Part shown: positions 24,199 to 35,164 of the stretch, piece after piece
How positions within the stretch are numbered: the stretch's first letter is position 1
How the letters are laid out: every line of letters begins with the position of its first letter
Assembly: GCA_947471745.1 (NCBI GenBank)
Contig: CANJKZ010000169.1
Span: 3,374,501 to 3,438,500 of the forward strand
Length of the DNA stretch: 64,000 nucleotides
Direction of reading: 5' to 3'
Source of the DNA: Closterium sp. Naga37s-1
Taxonomy: Eukaryota; Streptophyta; Zygnematophyceae; Desmidiales; Closteriaceae
Position numbers and translations under genes: made by a program
Notes under the pieces: model-generated
The model's database searches: none
The model's input: only the letters and a program-made list of their open reading frames with translations
Told to the model about the DNA's origin: nothing

Positions 24199-24260
24199 AA
24201 TGCTGCTGCTGCTGCTGCTGCTGCTGTTGCTGGCGGTGCTGGTGCTAATGGTGCTGGTGC
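24199..24260. repeat. GCT trinucleotide repeat in the ABIL 3' flank
   Basis: About nine GCT units are followed by GGTGCT variants, just beyond the ABIL stop. Confidence 0.85.
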
Positions 24261-24509
24261 TGTTGGTGGTGCTAGGGATTTGACCCATCGGTAATTAGTC
24301 ACGAGTTATGAATCATAGGCAAAGCGTATCTAGTACCGGTATGTACACATAGAAACGAGTATTTTCCGGGCAGCTGTGATTTAGGGTACTGTATTCCTGC
24401 GAGGACGTGTCTCAAATATAGGTGTCACAATCACTAAAAACCAAGCCTCGCTTAAGTATGTTAGTCCTGGTGGTCTGACTGCCTCCGAAACCCAAACTAC
24501 CGTAGTTGT

Positions 24510-24822
24510 TTAAGCTGATTTCTTCGCAGGGTACCAGAGCGCATGAACAAAGTCCTCATACACATAATTCCTCTCAATAAACCCCTTCAACCAGTGGGCA
24601 GCAGCTGCACACACCACCGCAGCCGCTGCTGCGAAGACAGCACCAGCCGGACCCACTGCGTTCTTTATGGCGGGTGGGGCAAGGGGAAACAGGGCGGTGG
24701 CGGCGAGGAGGAGGAGGGTGGCGGCCCAGAGGGCGATGCGGAGGCGGTCAGACCAGCGCTGCACTCGCTGGCAGTCAGGGCACAGCCGCACGTGGAAGCA
24801 TTGCCTGAGAGTGTGGGGGGTT

Positions 24823-24856
<34 letters not shown>

Positions 24857-27800
24857 GGGTAGCGGGAGAACGGGTGCGAGGGGTCAGGAAAGGCAAGAAC
24901 AGCTCCTCTGTGTCCTGGAACATGCCATTGGAGAAGAGGGAGACGTGTGGGGGTAGGGAGGGGAGAGGGGATAAGGGGAGTAGGGCGGTGGCGGCGAGCA
25001 GGAGGAGGGTGGCGGCCCAGAGGGCGATGCGGAGGCGGTCAGACCAGCGCTGCACCCGCTGGCAGTCGGGGCACAGCCGCACGTGGAAGCGCTGCCTGCG
25101 GGTTAAGGGGGGGTGGAGGAGTTTGAAGGGGGAGACTCATTCTCTCACCTGTCAATACCAAGCACTCATCCTCACCTGTCAATACCAAGCACTCACTCTC
25201 ACCTGATTTTCTAGACGTAACAAATATCACTCATTCTCACCTGTCAATACCAAGCACTCACTCTCTCATCTGTTGAGACCAAGCCCACTCATTTTCACCT
25301 GTCGAGAATTTCCCGCCGGGACTTGGCAGGAGGCAGCTTCGGATCCACATAGGCGGGGAAACGGGCCTTGCCGCCCGCAAACCTTCTCAGCCAGGAGCGG
25401 AAGGCCGAGATGAACGAGTCGGACGATGTGGGAGTGTAGTAGCTCTTTATCCCCTCCACCGCCCCTCCCTCCTCCTCCAGCCGCCGCTCCTGCAGTGAAG
25501 GAAGAGGTACCAGAGGCAGGCGTTGCGGGGGCGGGAAGGGAGGGTACAGAGAGAGGTGAGATGGGTGGTAGCAGGCCAAGACAAGCGAGTCGGACGATGT
25601 GGGAGTGTAGTAGCTCCGTACCCCCTGCACCACCCCCCCCTCTTCCTCCAGCCGCCTCTCCTGAAACCGGTAAAGGTGCCGGGGGTTGGGGACAGAGGTG
25701 ATAGGGGTGGTAGGGGTGAAGGAGGCACAGGCAGAGACAGCGAGTCGGACGATGTGGGAGTGTAGTAGCTCCGTACCCCCTGCACCACCCCTCCCTCTTC
25801 CTCCAGCCGCCACTCCTGCAGTGAGGGGGGATGTACAGACAGAAGAGTTGAGAGGAGTTGAGAGGAGTTGCGGGGAGCAGCCTACCGTGAGGTGCAGCAG
25901 AGTTTTGAGGCGCCTCGAAACTTTGATCAAAGGGAACATGGGCATCCAGGCGTGCAGTGAGGCACAGAGGCATACTGTGAGGTGCAGCGCAGCAACACGT
26001 GGCCGGTGCCGAATACTCTCATCTGCAGCAGAGTTTTGGGGCGCCTCAATACTCATACCAAGAAACGTGCAATGAGGTAGAAAATGCAGAAAATGCGTAC
26101 CGTGAGGTGCAGTAAGACGTGGTCGGAAGGTGTCAGACACAATCATCCGCAGCAGGTGCACGAACCACTCGGGAGGCATGGGCATCCAGGCTGGGACGAT
26201 GTTCTTCAGGAAGAACCATGCAAGGCGGATCTGACCCGGCAGGCGGGGAATGATTATTGAGGCACCTTTAAATGACATACTGTGAGGTGCAGTAAGACGT
26301 GGTCCGTGTCAGATACTTTCATCCGCAGCAGGTGCACGAACCACTCGGGGGGCATGGGCATCCATGCTGGGACGATGTTCTTGAGGAAGAACCATGCAAG
26401 GCGGCTCTGCCCCGGCATGCGGGGAATGAGTTTTGTGGTGCCTCAAAGAAAAGACATACCGTGAGATGCAGAAGAACATGGTCCGTGTCAGATACTTTCA
26501 TTCGCAGCAGGTGCACGAACCACTCAGGGGGCATGGGCTGCCAGGCCGGTAGGGTGTTTTTGAGGAAGAACCAGATGAGGCGGCTCTGACCCGGCATGCG
26601 GGGAATGCAGTGGAAGAAGAGAATCACCGTGCGCTGCTTCTGCCCCGACCCCTCTGGCTGCTCAGAATAGGATGTGGTGAGGGAGGAAAGGGGGTACGAT
26701 AATCAGTGGGGATGTATGACATGGTTCAGCGGGGAGGAAGGCAAGCAAGTGGGGGATGCAATGGAAGAAGAGAATCACCGTGCACTGCTTCTGTTCCGAC
26801 CCCTCTGGCTGCTCAGAGAGGAAGGATGAGGGGAGGAAAAGCGGAGTTGCAAGAAGGGAGGGAAGTCGGTAAGCCACACAGTGGGGATGCATGGGTCACA
26901 GAAGATGTGGAAGGCAGGTGGGGATGCTGCTTCTCAATGGAAGAGCAGAATTACTGTGCGCTGCTTCTCACCCGACCCCTCTGGCTGCTCAGACAATAGG
27001 AGGGAAGGGAAGGGTGTGAACTACTCGGTGGGGATGCATGTTCCTCAGAAAGGCGCCTATACAGAACACCAGTGATAATAACGAATGGAGATCACCACTT
27101 TTCCACACAAAAAAAGAGCACCAAAAAGAAGAAAGAAGAAAAGAGATTGTAACATATTGGCCTCACCACTTTTCCCCCGATATAGAGCTTCTGAATGAGT
27201 GTGCAGGGCGGCACCACAGTAGCTGGGCCGAATACAAAGCTGTTCCCCTCAATGCCTCGTGCAGTGATGCTGGTTACCACCATGGACGGCAGTGGGCTTG
27301 CCTTGTTGCGATCACCCTGCAAAATGTGAGGGGGAAATAAGACTTGTAACTTGGATGCCTCGTGCAGTGATTTTGGTTACCACCATGGACGGCAGTGGGC
27401 TTGCCGTGTTGCGATCGCTCTGTAATTGGTGAGAATGCAGAAATGTGGGAAGCAACAGGGAGGGGAGAGGACACACCGCAGAATGACGAGAGGGATAAGA
27501 GGCTTGTTACCCTCAATGCCTCGCGCAGTGATGCTGGTTACCACCATGGACGGCAGTGGGCTTGCCTTGTTGAGATCGCCCTGCAAAATGTAGGAATGTG
27601 GGAAGGACATCGAAGGGGAGGAATAATAGGGATAAGAAGCTTGTTTCCTTGAAGCACCTAAAAAAATCTCCTCGTTCGGTGATGTTGGTTACCACCATGG
27701 ACGGCAGTGGGCTTGCCTTGTTGCGATCTCCCTGTGACCGTTGGTAATGTAGGAATGTGGGAGGGGAAAGGGAGGGGAGGGATGAGAGGGAGGGATACGA

Positions 27801-30800
27801 GGCTTGTTCCCCTCAACGCCTTGTGCGGTGATGCTGGCTACGGCCATGGATGGCAGTGGCCTCGCCTTGTTGCGATCGCCCTGTGATTGGCGGGAATGTT
27901 AAAGAGAAGAGATTGTATGGGAGGGTAAACAACGGGGTGATGTGGGGGATCTGAGGCTGGTGCGCTCGATGCCTCGTGCGGTGATGCTGGCTACGGCCAT
28001 GGATGGCAGTGGCCTCGCCTTGTTGCGATCGCCCTGTGATTGGTGGGAATGCAGGAATGCGGGAGAGGGAGGGGAGGGATGAGAGGGAGGGATACGAGGC
28101 TTGTTCCCCTCAACGCCTTGTGCGGTGATGCTGGTTAGTGCCATGCACTGGGCTAGACAGGTGATGTGAATATTGTGAGAATGGTTACCACGAGCATCAG
28201 ACCCTGGTGTTGGTTCTAGCCTTGATGTTCTCACCTGGTACTTGTGATGCGCGAAGGGCACATGCGCTGGGTCCAACAGATTCTCCATCAGCATTTCGTA
28301 GCTGTGGGGAGGGGGGAAGGGGACCGGGAGAGTGATAGGGGAAGAGACGTTGGAAGGGGAATGGGCCATATCAGATGGAAACACACGAAGGGCACATGTG
28401 CTGGGTCCAACAGATTCTCCATCAGCATTTCGTAGCTGTGGGCGGTGGGGACGGTAGGAAGTGGGGGAGGGTGAGGGAGGTAATGGAGAAAGAGGGGAGG
28501 GCAATGGGGAGGGGGGAGGAAAAGACAGGAACATTCGAAGCACATGCGAGAGATTCGAGACGAACTCGAATCTGAGATGTCTCAACACCACCCCAGCTTT
28601 GCTAACCAGCTCACTCATCATAATGAAGGCCCGACCTGCCCGTGTCGTATCGGAAGGTGGAGTCTTGAGGCGACTCAAAAGAATAATTACACAAACCAAC
28701 CGGCTCACCCATATTCAAGGTCAGACATGCCCGTAATCCATATTACGGACATGCCCATCAGAGGAGATCTGAGACCTCATAAACCTCGTAATCCGGCTCA
28801 CCCATAATCAAGGACAGACATGCCCGTGGCATATTGGAAGCTCCGATCTTCAAACAACCAGTCCTACAAAAGCAGGTCACCCATATTTGAGGTGAAATTG
28901 GAGGAGATCTGAGACCTTATAAACCTCGTAATCCAGCTCACCCATATTCAAGGACAGACATGCCCGTGGCATATTGGAAGCTCGGATCTTCAAACAACCA
29001 GTCCTACAAAAGCAGGTCACCCATATTTGAGGTGAAATCGGAGGAGATCTGAGACCTCATAAACCTCGTATCCCAGCTCACCCATATTCAAGGTCCGACA
29101 TGCCCGTGTCGTATCGAAAGGTTGGGTCGTCAAACTCAGGGAGGGTTGGGGGAGGAGAGGCAGCAGCCGCTTCAGCAGCAGCGGAGGGGGAGAAATCTGG
29201 CCAGAACCAGATGATGCCTTGATGCTCCCGACACGGGTACACCCGCGCACATGCTCGAGGGGAGGCGTTCACCTGGGAGGATGGGGGGGGGCGGCAGGGC
29301 CAAGAGGAGTAATGGCAGGTGGAAAAAGGGCAAGGGCAGGGTAGAGGGGGCAAGGTTAGGAAGGAATGGGAAAGGGCAAGGGGGGAAGGCGCAAGGGCAG
29401 GGGCAAGAGGATTAAGCGAAAGGGGAAAAACGGCAAGGGCAGGAAAGTAGGTGCAAGTGTATGGTGGCATTGGCAAGGTTAGGGGGGAAGGGGCAAGGGA
29501 AAAGGGGGAAGGAGCTAGGGCAGGGGGGAAGATGGGCGAGAGTGCTGATGGGAGGTGAGAACAGACAGGTACGCGCGGCCACATGCTGGAGGAAGGGAAG
29601 GGGAAGGGGAGCACAGGTAGGGGAAAGGGGAAGGATAGTCGTTCGCCTCCCACACTCCTATCCTTCCAATCTTCCTTCGCTCCACCCTCTGTCCCCCCCT
29701 CCATACCCCCCTCCCACCCTCTAACTCACTCGCGCATCCCACTCAGCGCTGGTCTGTCCGTGGGAGTTTGAGGAATGAACCCGCACGAGCCTTTGCTTGA
29801 TATCACAGAATGATAGAAAAAATAACGTATCCCACTCATCGCTGGTCCGTCCGTGGGAGCCTGAGGAATGAACCCGCACGAACCTTCTCCTGAGAACGTC
29901 CATCCGTGGTAGGAGCACTGCAGCTGCCCTGACTCGTGGATCCGCCCCTCTGATAGCGGGGCTAGCCTGGGAGCTGGGAGGAACAGGGACACAGCATGGA
30001 ACAGGAAAAGGGAAAGTGAAGACGAGAGAACGGGGGTTTGAACACACGCCCTTCCGTGCTGCAACAGCTGGCCCCACTCGTGTATCCCTGAAACTTGTGT
30101 AAATTGACATGACTCAAAGATCAACAGATTATTATCAGATTCACAAGCAATAAAGGAGTGACAGAGAGAAGAACGGTAATTATTGTGAGTACCTGTGAGG
30201 GCAGAGGTCATGGAAGACCCGCCATTGGTCGGAGACCTGATCGAACCAGATGACCAATGGGCGGCCGAGTATGGTCACAGGCTCAGGAACGCGCTTGTTC
30301 AGAGTCTTGGTGAGAGCTGGCAGGTGCAGTGAGGGGGGGTGTGATGGGAGGAAAGTGTGATTAACACAATGGAGTGAGGGGGATGATTGTAAGGGAGGGA
30401 CCGCTGAGGAGTTGGGGTAAGGGGTGGGAATGTACTCAACACGTGGGAGTAAATGGGGGAGATTATGTTTGTGGGAAAAAGGGAGTGAGATCAAGGATAT
30501 AAGCGAGAAATGACAGAGACATTTTCTGGTAAGAGAGGGCCGAGAGAAACAGGAGACAACGGAAAGAGGAGCTGGAGGAATGGGAGGAATTCCGAAAACA
30601 CAAGTAGTAAAGGAGGATGGGGTTAGATTGTCTAAGACATGCCCTATGACTGCTTTCCCCATAACTAAGCTAAGAATGACCTATGATATTCAAGCATGTT
30701 CAGCTGAAAATAACTATGTTTGAATATCAAGCCATCCAATTATCCAAATGTACTCCATGAACCTGGCTACTAGTAGTAGCTTCTTCTATTTAAGCTTGAT

Positions 30801-31231
30801 GCACGTTTTTCTACAGTCTCAGGCATAGTATCTGCTAATATATGGCGACTCCTAGTCCGAGCTTACTTTCATGATGCCGCCGCTCTAAAGCATATCATTC
30901 ACGTACCTACTGGATACCAGGCTTTGTCCCAATCGAACTGCTCTTCCTCAACGATTTTTTCTTCCGTGGCCGTCGCCCCCTCTACAGTCACAGCCGCTGA
31001 TGTCACGCCATCTCGCGACGCAAAACAGCCTCGAACTCGAGACTCATGGACGGGTGTAGCTCCATGACTTCGCTTGGACGCCACGACATGGTGGAGTCGC
31101 GGGGCGTTCGATTTCAGAAGTAACGTGCTTCCTAGCTTCACTGAGCAGTTAAAAGCGCGTGGTAAAGCTTTGCCATGGCTGATGGTTCCAGAAATCGCGT
31201 TGCTCGCGCAATATGAAGCAGCGGAAGCCAT
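24510..31231 (-). CDS. PAO: Pheophorbide a oxygenase-type Rieske monooxygenase
   Basis: I read nine exons, 5' to 3' on the minus strand: 31231-30907, 30316-30193, 29966 to about 29731, 29272-29082, 28301-28235, 27316-27167, about 26660-26460, 25489-25299 and 24804-24510. The family opens the chlorin ring of pheophorbide a during chlorophyll breakdown at plastid membranes. The first 70 or so residues are Ala/Ser-rich, like a transit peptide, and precede [10 protein letters not shown]. The Rieske motif is C-x-H-x17-C-x2-H (CPH in exon 2, CSYH in exon 3). The mononuclear iron motif is in [14 protein letters not shown]. The C-terminus has CPDC and two hydrophobic segments, then [26 protein letters not shown] followed by DRNKA-PLP favours PAO over TIC55 or PTC52. 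The exon 3 to 4 junction gives no canonical GT donor in the right phase. Its start is about 970 bp from divergent eL21. Confidence 0.85.
24825..24855. repeat. G run of about 30 in the last PAO intron
   Basis: This is an almost pure G homopolymer on the plus strand. On the coding (minus) strand it is a C run about 20 bases before the acceptor of the last exon, so it takes the place of the polypyrimidine tract. Confidence 0.9.
24930..25096 (-). repeat. Partial copy of the 5' side of the last PAO exon
   Basis: It repeats [16 protein letters not shown] through the first hydrophobic segment with its CAG acceptor, then diverges. The complete exon follows on the minus strand at 24804. Confidence 0.9.
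25130..25300. repeat. Tandem CTCACCTGTCAATACCAAGC repeat
   Basis: About five units of roughly 30 bp (CTCATTCTCACCTGTCAATA and variants) include the exon 8 donor on the minus strand. These are donor-side copies of a very short segment. Confidence 0.75.
25545..25815 (-). repeat. Two partial copies of the 5' side of PAO exon 8
   Basis: The segment [21 protein letters not shown] with acceptor occurs near 25,815-25,720 and 25,662-25,560. The complete exon starts at 25489. The copies end after the SSDS codons. Confidence 0.9.
25820..26459 (-). repeat. Donor-side copies of PAO exon 7 and shorter fragments
   Basis: The segment [13 protein letters not shown] through [14 protein letters not shown] and the LHLT donor recurs at about 26,425-26,280 and 26,255-26,105, after the complete exon. 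Short AAPHG-type donor fragments continue to 25,890. Palindrome cores lie at 25907-25916 (GAGGCGCCTC) and 26038-26047 (degenerate). Confidence 0.85.
25907..25916. repeat. Palindrome core GAGGCGCCTC
   Basis: The context TTTTGAGGCGCCTCGAAAC has one mismatch in the right arm. It lies within a PAO intron. Confidence 0.8.
26740..26998 (-). repeat. Partial copies of the 5' side of PAO exon 7
   Basis: The segment QPEGS-EKQ-TVIL-FH with acceptor is found near 26,995-26,930 and 26,815-26,745, before the complete exon near 26,660. Confidence 0.85.
27340..28150 (-). repeat. Five partial copies plus a fragment of the 5' half of PAO exon 6
   Basis: [20 protein letters not shown] with its CAG acceptor occurs near 28,045, 27,890, 27,745, 27,580 and 27,420, with a shorter piece near 28,145-28,110. 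Only the last copy on the coding strand (27316-27167) continues into the [14 protein letters not shown] part and a donor. Confidence 0.92.
28380..28450 (-). repeat. Partial copy of the 5' side of PAO exon 5
   Basis: [16 protein letters not shown] with acceptor is present at about 28,438-28,390 and then diverges. The complete exon is 28301-28235. Confidence 0.9.
28551..28573. repeat. Palindrome AGATTCGAG/CTCGAATCT
   Basis: Nine-base perfect arms surround a five-base loop ACGAA. It resembles the dispersed family but has a divergent core. Confidence 0.7.
28667..28676. repeat. Palindrome core GAGGCGACTC
   Basis: The context CTTGAGGCGACTCAAAAG is a near-perfect member of the family in a PAO intron. 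Confidence 0.75.
28685..29081 (-). repeat. Donor-side copies of PAO exon 4
   Basis: Tandem units of about 90-125 bp carry the end of exon 4 (coding around GMSDLEYG), its GTGAGC donor and the following intron. They lie after the complete exon 29272-29082. Units near 28,800-28,920 and 28,920-29,050 are almost identical. Confidence 0.85.
29280..29720. repeat. Purine-rich degenerate minisatellite in a PAO intron
   Basis: GGGGCAAGGGAAAAGG-like units run over about 400 bp between exons 3 and 4. Confidence 0.75.
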
Positions 31232-32201
31232 TAGGAAGGGCTGGAATGGGAAAAAGCATCTATCACCTCACCACAGGAATGCAGAAATTCCACAGTCGAA
31301 TGCCTCGGACGGAACCATAGCAATTGCGGGATCAGTTTCTTGGGAAATGCCGACTTTATCTGTCCACCGTATTGTAATCCCACGTATGCATTGTTAACCT
31401 TACAAGACCGCGTGGAACCCAGTTATAAAGACCAACCGCTCCTTGTGGGGCAGACCGATAAGCCAACCCAATCTCTAGGGATTGTTTCGCACAATTTTGG
31501 ACCGTTGCTTGCCTCCTGATTGGGTCGTGCTCTTCCACAATTCTACAAATCTTCATCGCACGGGACTAGTCGCGACGAGACGCATTGCGCAAGCAGGGAC
31601 ACTGACCAGCTGGTGTCGCACGACATTATCGAAGGCACTCTGAAGTGTAACTGTAACTATTTGTTTTTCTATCTACGAAAATAGCTTCCACTAGGGTAGC
31701 AAACATCAAAGCACAACTTGTGGCGCACCACCACAGCACAAGTCCCCAATTTGTTCCCCTTCCGCTCCACCACTTCTCCACTTTCCCACCGCGCTCATCA
31801 CCCCACCCAACTCCTTCCACTTGCTTTCCAACTCCCCCGTCACCCCCTTCCGCTACCCCCATCATTCCGCCTCCTTCCCTTGTCTGCCGCTTCTCTTTGA
31901 ACCGCCAGTTTCCCCCAGTTCCTCCCCCGCTTCGTCCCCTGCTTTCCCTTCGCCTCTACTGCGCGCCTCCTCCAGTGCTCCTGTGCTCCCTGCTTCCTGC
32001 TCCCCGCTCCCATGCTCCCGTACCTGCGTCTGACCTTCACCTCTCAGCCGTTCTTCTTCCTCTTCCTCCTCTCAATCTCTCCCTTTCCCCTCGGGACGCT
32101 CCTCTCTCCCTGCGTCACAGCAGCAGCAGAGTGCCATAGAATCAGGCACAGCAGCAGCGGCAGCTAACACAGGCTAGGGTTCCCATTCCAAAAATCCCAA
32201 A
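31232..32201. promoter_or_regulatory. Divergent intergenic region between PAO-like and eL21
   Basis: The 970 bp separates two start codons on opposite strands, so both promoters and 5' UTRs must lie here. 31,730-32,130 on the eL21 side is pyrimidine-rich, as is common in leaders of ribosomal protein genes. No TATA box could be assigned with confidence. Confidence 0.55.
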
Positions 32202-35164
32202 ATGAAGGGCCATGGATTGCGCTCGCGAACCCGCGACATGTTTTCGCGCGGGTTTCGCCAGCATGGTTACATCCCCATCTCGACGTACCTGCGTACGTAC
32301 AAGCTCGGCGACATGGTCGACATTAAGGTCAACTCCGCCGTACAGAAGGGCATGCCGTTCAAGTTCTACCAGGGAAAGACCGGTCGTGTCTGGAACGTCA
32401 CCAAGCGCGCTCTTGGCGTGGAAGTCAACAAGCAGGTCCGTGGGAATCAAGGCGTCTCAGAGCTTTTGAGTTCGTGGTTTGTTAGTTCCATCAGAAAACG
32501 ATCGGTCGTGTCTGGAACGTCACCAAGCGCGCTCTTGGCGTGGAAGTCAACAAGCAGGTCCGTGGGAATCAAGACGTCTCAGAACTTTCGAGTTCGTGGC
32601 TAGTTAGCTCCAACAAAAAACGATCGGGCTTGTGTGAAAACCTGTCCAAGCGCGCTCCTGGCGAGAAGTAAACGAGCAGGTTTTGCCGGATTCAATCGCC
32701 TAATTGCCACCTGGTACAGGCTCGAATCGAAGCTGGAGACAGGAGAATTTGGGCCGTAACCTTGTCATTATGGGCTGGGAGGTCGAAGTAGCAACGTTGC
32801 TCTGCCTGTTAGCTGGCCGTGACCATAGGTCACTTATGCAAAAATAGCCGCGTGCGCGCGCGCTCCCAAAAGGCGTCAAAGCCGGCAAGCAGCTCTGTGA
32901 ACTGATACCCGGGGGAATGATCGGAGCGCATTCGCCTTTTTTCACAACGAGAGACTAGGGTTCAGGCGGTTTCCAGGCCCCGGAGGCGAGAACTCATCCT
33001 TTATATGCGTTAGAGGTTAGATTTAGCAGGAACGTGCGTGTGCTATCTAGTCTCGGCGGGGAGACTTCGATTTCGGGTATACTTAGGTTACGAAGGTAGG
33101 TAGATTTGTCGCGTTGCTCCAGATTCAAGTTCAGTCGTAGTACGTCATTTCTTTCGTTTCGCCGTCCAAGAAACTTAACGGTCGGAGGGTTGTGTGGAGA
33201 TTCGTAGCGAACGATAGCTCTTCGTCAGTCAAGTGGCAGGCGTAGTTACTCCGCGTCATTCGTCGTTTTCACGTAACCTCAATCTGCTGAGGGCTCCCGT
33301 AGTCCCCATCGCACGCTGATGTTACCAAAGCGGTACGAAACATTCCGGCACGGCTGTAGAAGGCTGTGAGATTGTGAGACTGGTACACTTCGGAGCTGGG
33401 TGACTAGGAGATTGGGTGACGCGGGGTTGAGGGACTGAGGGATTGGAGGACCGCGGGATCGGGGGACCGGGATACTGCGAAGCTGGGGACTAGGGAACTG
33501 GGGGACTGGAAGATTGGGGGATTGCGGGATTCGGGACTGGGGGCTTGCGGGAATGGGGGTCTCGGGGATTTTTTGCTGGGGGGCTGAGATTCTGCGGACT
33601 GAGAGGCTGCGGACCCGGGGGCCTAGGGGACTGGGGTACTGCGGGACTGGAAGACTGAGAGACTGTCGGACTGCGGGAATGCGTGCATTGCTGCGGGTGG
33701 CTGGGGGGAAGGGCGTGGTAGGTGTGGGGAAACAGTGGTGGAAAACGGAAACATACAGGGCGTAAGGCTATAGGCTACAGATGGCCTCAGCGGGCGTTGT
33801 ACGGGTGTATGCTGTATGGGCCTTAGCGGGCGTTGTACGGGTGTAGACTGTATGGGCCTTAGCGGGCGTTGTACGGGTGTAGGCTGTGAGGGAGGCTTCG
33901 CGAGCGTGCTGAAACTGTAGGACTGCGAGCGTGCAGTGTGGCACAGGCCGATTTAACTAGGGTATGGCGAAAATAGATGTTCGAAAGTCGGAACTTGGAG
34001 CAGCTTTGCATAGAGATGGAAGATCGGGCCGCTAGGGTCGTTCGAAGGCTGTATGCTCGGGGCAGGCGGATTCGAGCTAACGATACCCTAGAGGACTGTT
34101 TCTGTGGATACTTCGCAGCAGATGTACTTACTCGGTTTCAAGTGATTTGAACTGGATTCGCCTTAGTGCCCTTCCGTCCCACTCCCTCCCTCCCCCTCCC
34201 CCGCTCCGATCACTTTCTTCTCCCTCCTCCCCCAGCCCCTCCCTCCCCCCCCCCCCTCCTTTCTTCCCCCTTTCCCCCCCCCCTCTTCCCCTCCTTTTCC
34301 GGTCCTGTCTCTTACATTCGTACAAAAGAGCACCTGCATTGTGCATTGTGCATACGAGCGTTGATAGGCGAAGGCGAACTGTTTTCCTTCGCCAAACCAC
34401 TTTCCTCCACTCCGCTTTCCTATCTAACCCTAATCCCCGCTCCCAAACCTCTTTCCACCTTCTCCCCGTACCACGTGCAGGTGAGTATCCCCATTGTGCG
34501 CAAGCGAAGTAACTCGTGAGGTGGCCCACAAGTCACCTTGCTCCCATGTCTCCCATCCACCCACCCCTCTTTCCGCGTCTCCTGGATGTGAACACCCGCA
34601 TTGTGCGCCTGCACTTGTGCCTGCACATGCGCACTGAGCACATGACGCCGCCGCATTGCAACATAGCCCTCTTGTAATCTTATTCTCTTCCTGGTTCCCC
34701 CGTTATAAAATTCCCCCCTGCAGGTGAACACCCGCATTGTGCGCAAGCGCCTTCACGTGCGCATTGAGCACCTGACGCCCTCCCGCTGCAACGTGGACTT
34801 CAAGGCGCGGGTGAAGGCCAACGAGGAGCACAAGGCTGCCAACGCCGAGGCCCGCAAGGCCGCCGGCGGAGCCGCCAAGGAGAAGAAGTACAAGAAGCCG
34901 GCGCCCATGACCCTCGAGTACCTGCAGGCTCTGGAGAAGCGCAACGCGCGCCCGAAAAAGTCGGACGAGGAGAAGGCGAAGCTGCATGAAGAGGACAGGA
35001 AGAAGCGGGCGGTGAAGGCGCTGGAGCCGCCCGCTCCGGTGGTGGTGGGCGGCAAGAGGAAGCCCCTGGGCCCCCGGCCAGGGTTCCTTGTGCCCGGCAC
35101 GACCATGGAGACTGTTACGCCTATTCCGTACGATGTGGTTAACGATCTTAAGGGAGGATATTAA
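32202..35164 (+). CDS. RPL21: 60S ribosomal protein eL21 with an enlarged C-terminal half
   Basis: Two exons, 32202-32435 and 34724-35164, are joined in phase 0 and give 224 residues. The start [10 protein letters not shown], the core [51 protein letters not shown] and the end [18 protein letters not shown] are all eL21 hallmarks. It is a structural protein of the large cytosolic ribosomal subunit. Typical eL21 has about 160 residues. Here an extra Lys/Glu/Ala-rich stretch of about 60 residues (around [20 protein letters not shown] and [15 protein letters not shown]) is inserted between the basic core and the KPLGPRPGF segment, inside one exon with no stop. The single intron is 2.3 kb and holds three families of small repeats. 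Confidence 0.97.
32480..32690 (+). repeat. Two donor-side copies of eL21 exon 1
   Basis: The segment coding [19 protein letters not shown] with donor GTCCGTGGG is repeated at about 32,503-32,560, nearly identical. A more decayed copy, with changed codons, lies at about 32,622-32,682. Confidence 0.92.
33355..33700. repeat. Degenerate GGGACTG-based minisatellite in the eL21 intron
   Basis: Imperfect units of 8-12 bp such as GGGGGACTG, GGGATTG and GAGACTG run over about 340 bp. Confidence 0.85.
33781..33895. repeat. Three units of about 37 bp in the eL21 intron
   Basis: GGCCTTAGCGGGCGTTGTAC followed by GGGTGTA-GCTGTATG occurs three times in tandem with few changes. Confidence 0.85.
34170..34310. 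repeat. Polypyrimidine tract in the eL21 intron
   Basis: About 140 bp is almost purely C/T on the plus strand, with C runs of up to about ten. Confidence 0.8.
34478..34660 (+). repeat. Two acceptor-side copies of eL21 exon 2
   Basis: A CAG acceptor plus V-x-x-IVRK-like codons is found at about 34,479-34,508. A longer, more diverged copy at about 34,586-34,660 still shows the NTRIVR, H-R-EH and T-P-H-CN positions. The genuine exon starts at 34724. Confidence 0.85.

Noticed and set aside
24510-24720. Separate small genes on the plus strand opposite PAO
   Set aside because: Plus-strand open stretches here are shadows of well-conserved PAO exons and have no family resemblance.
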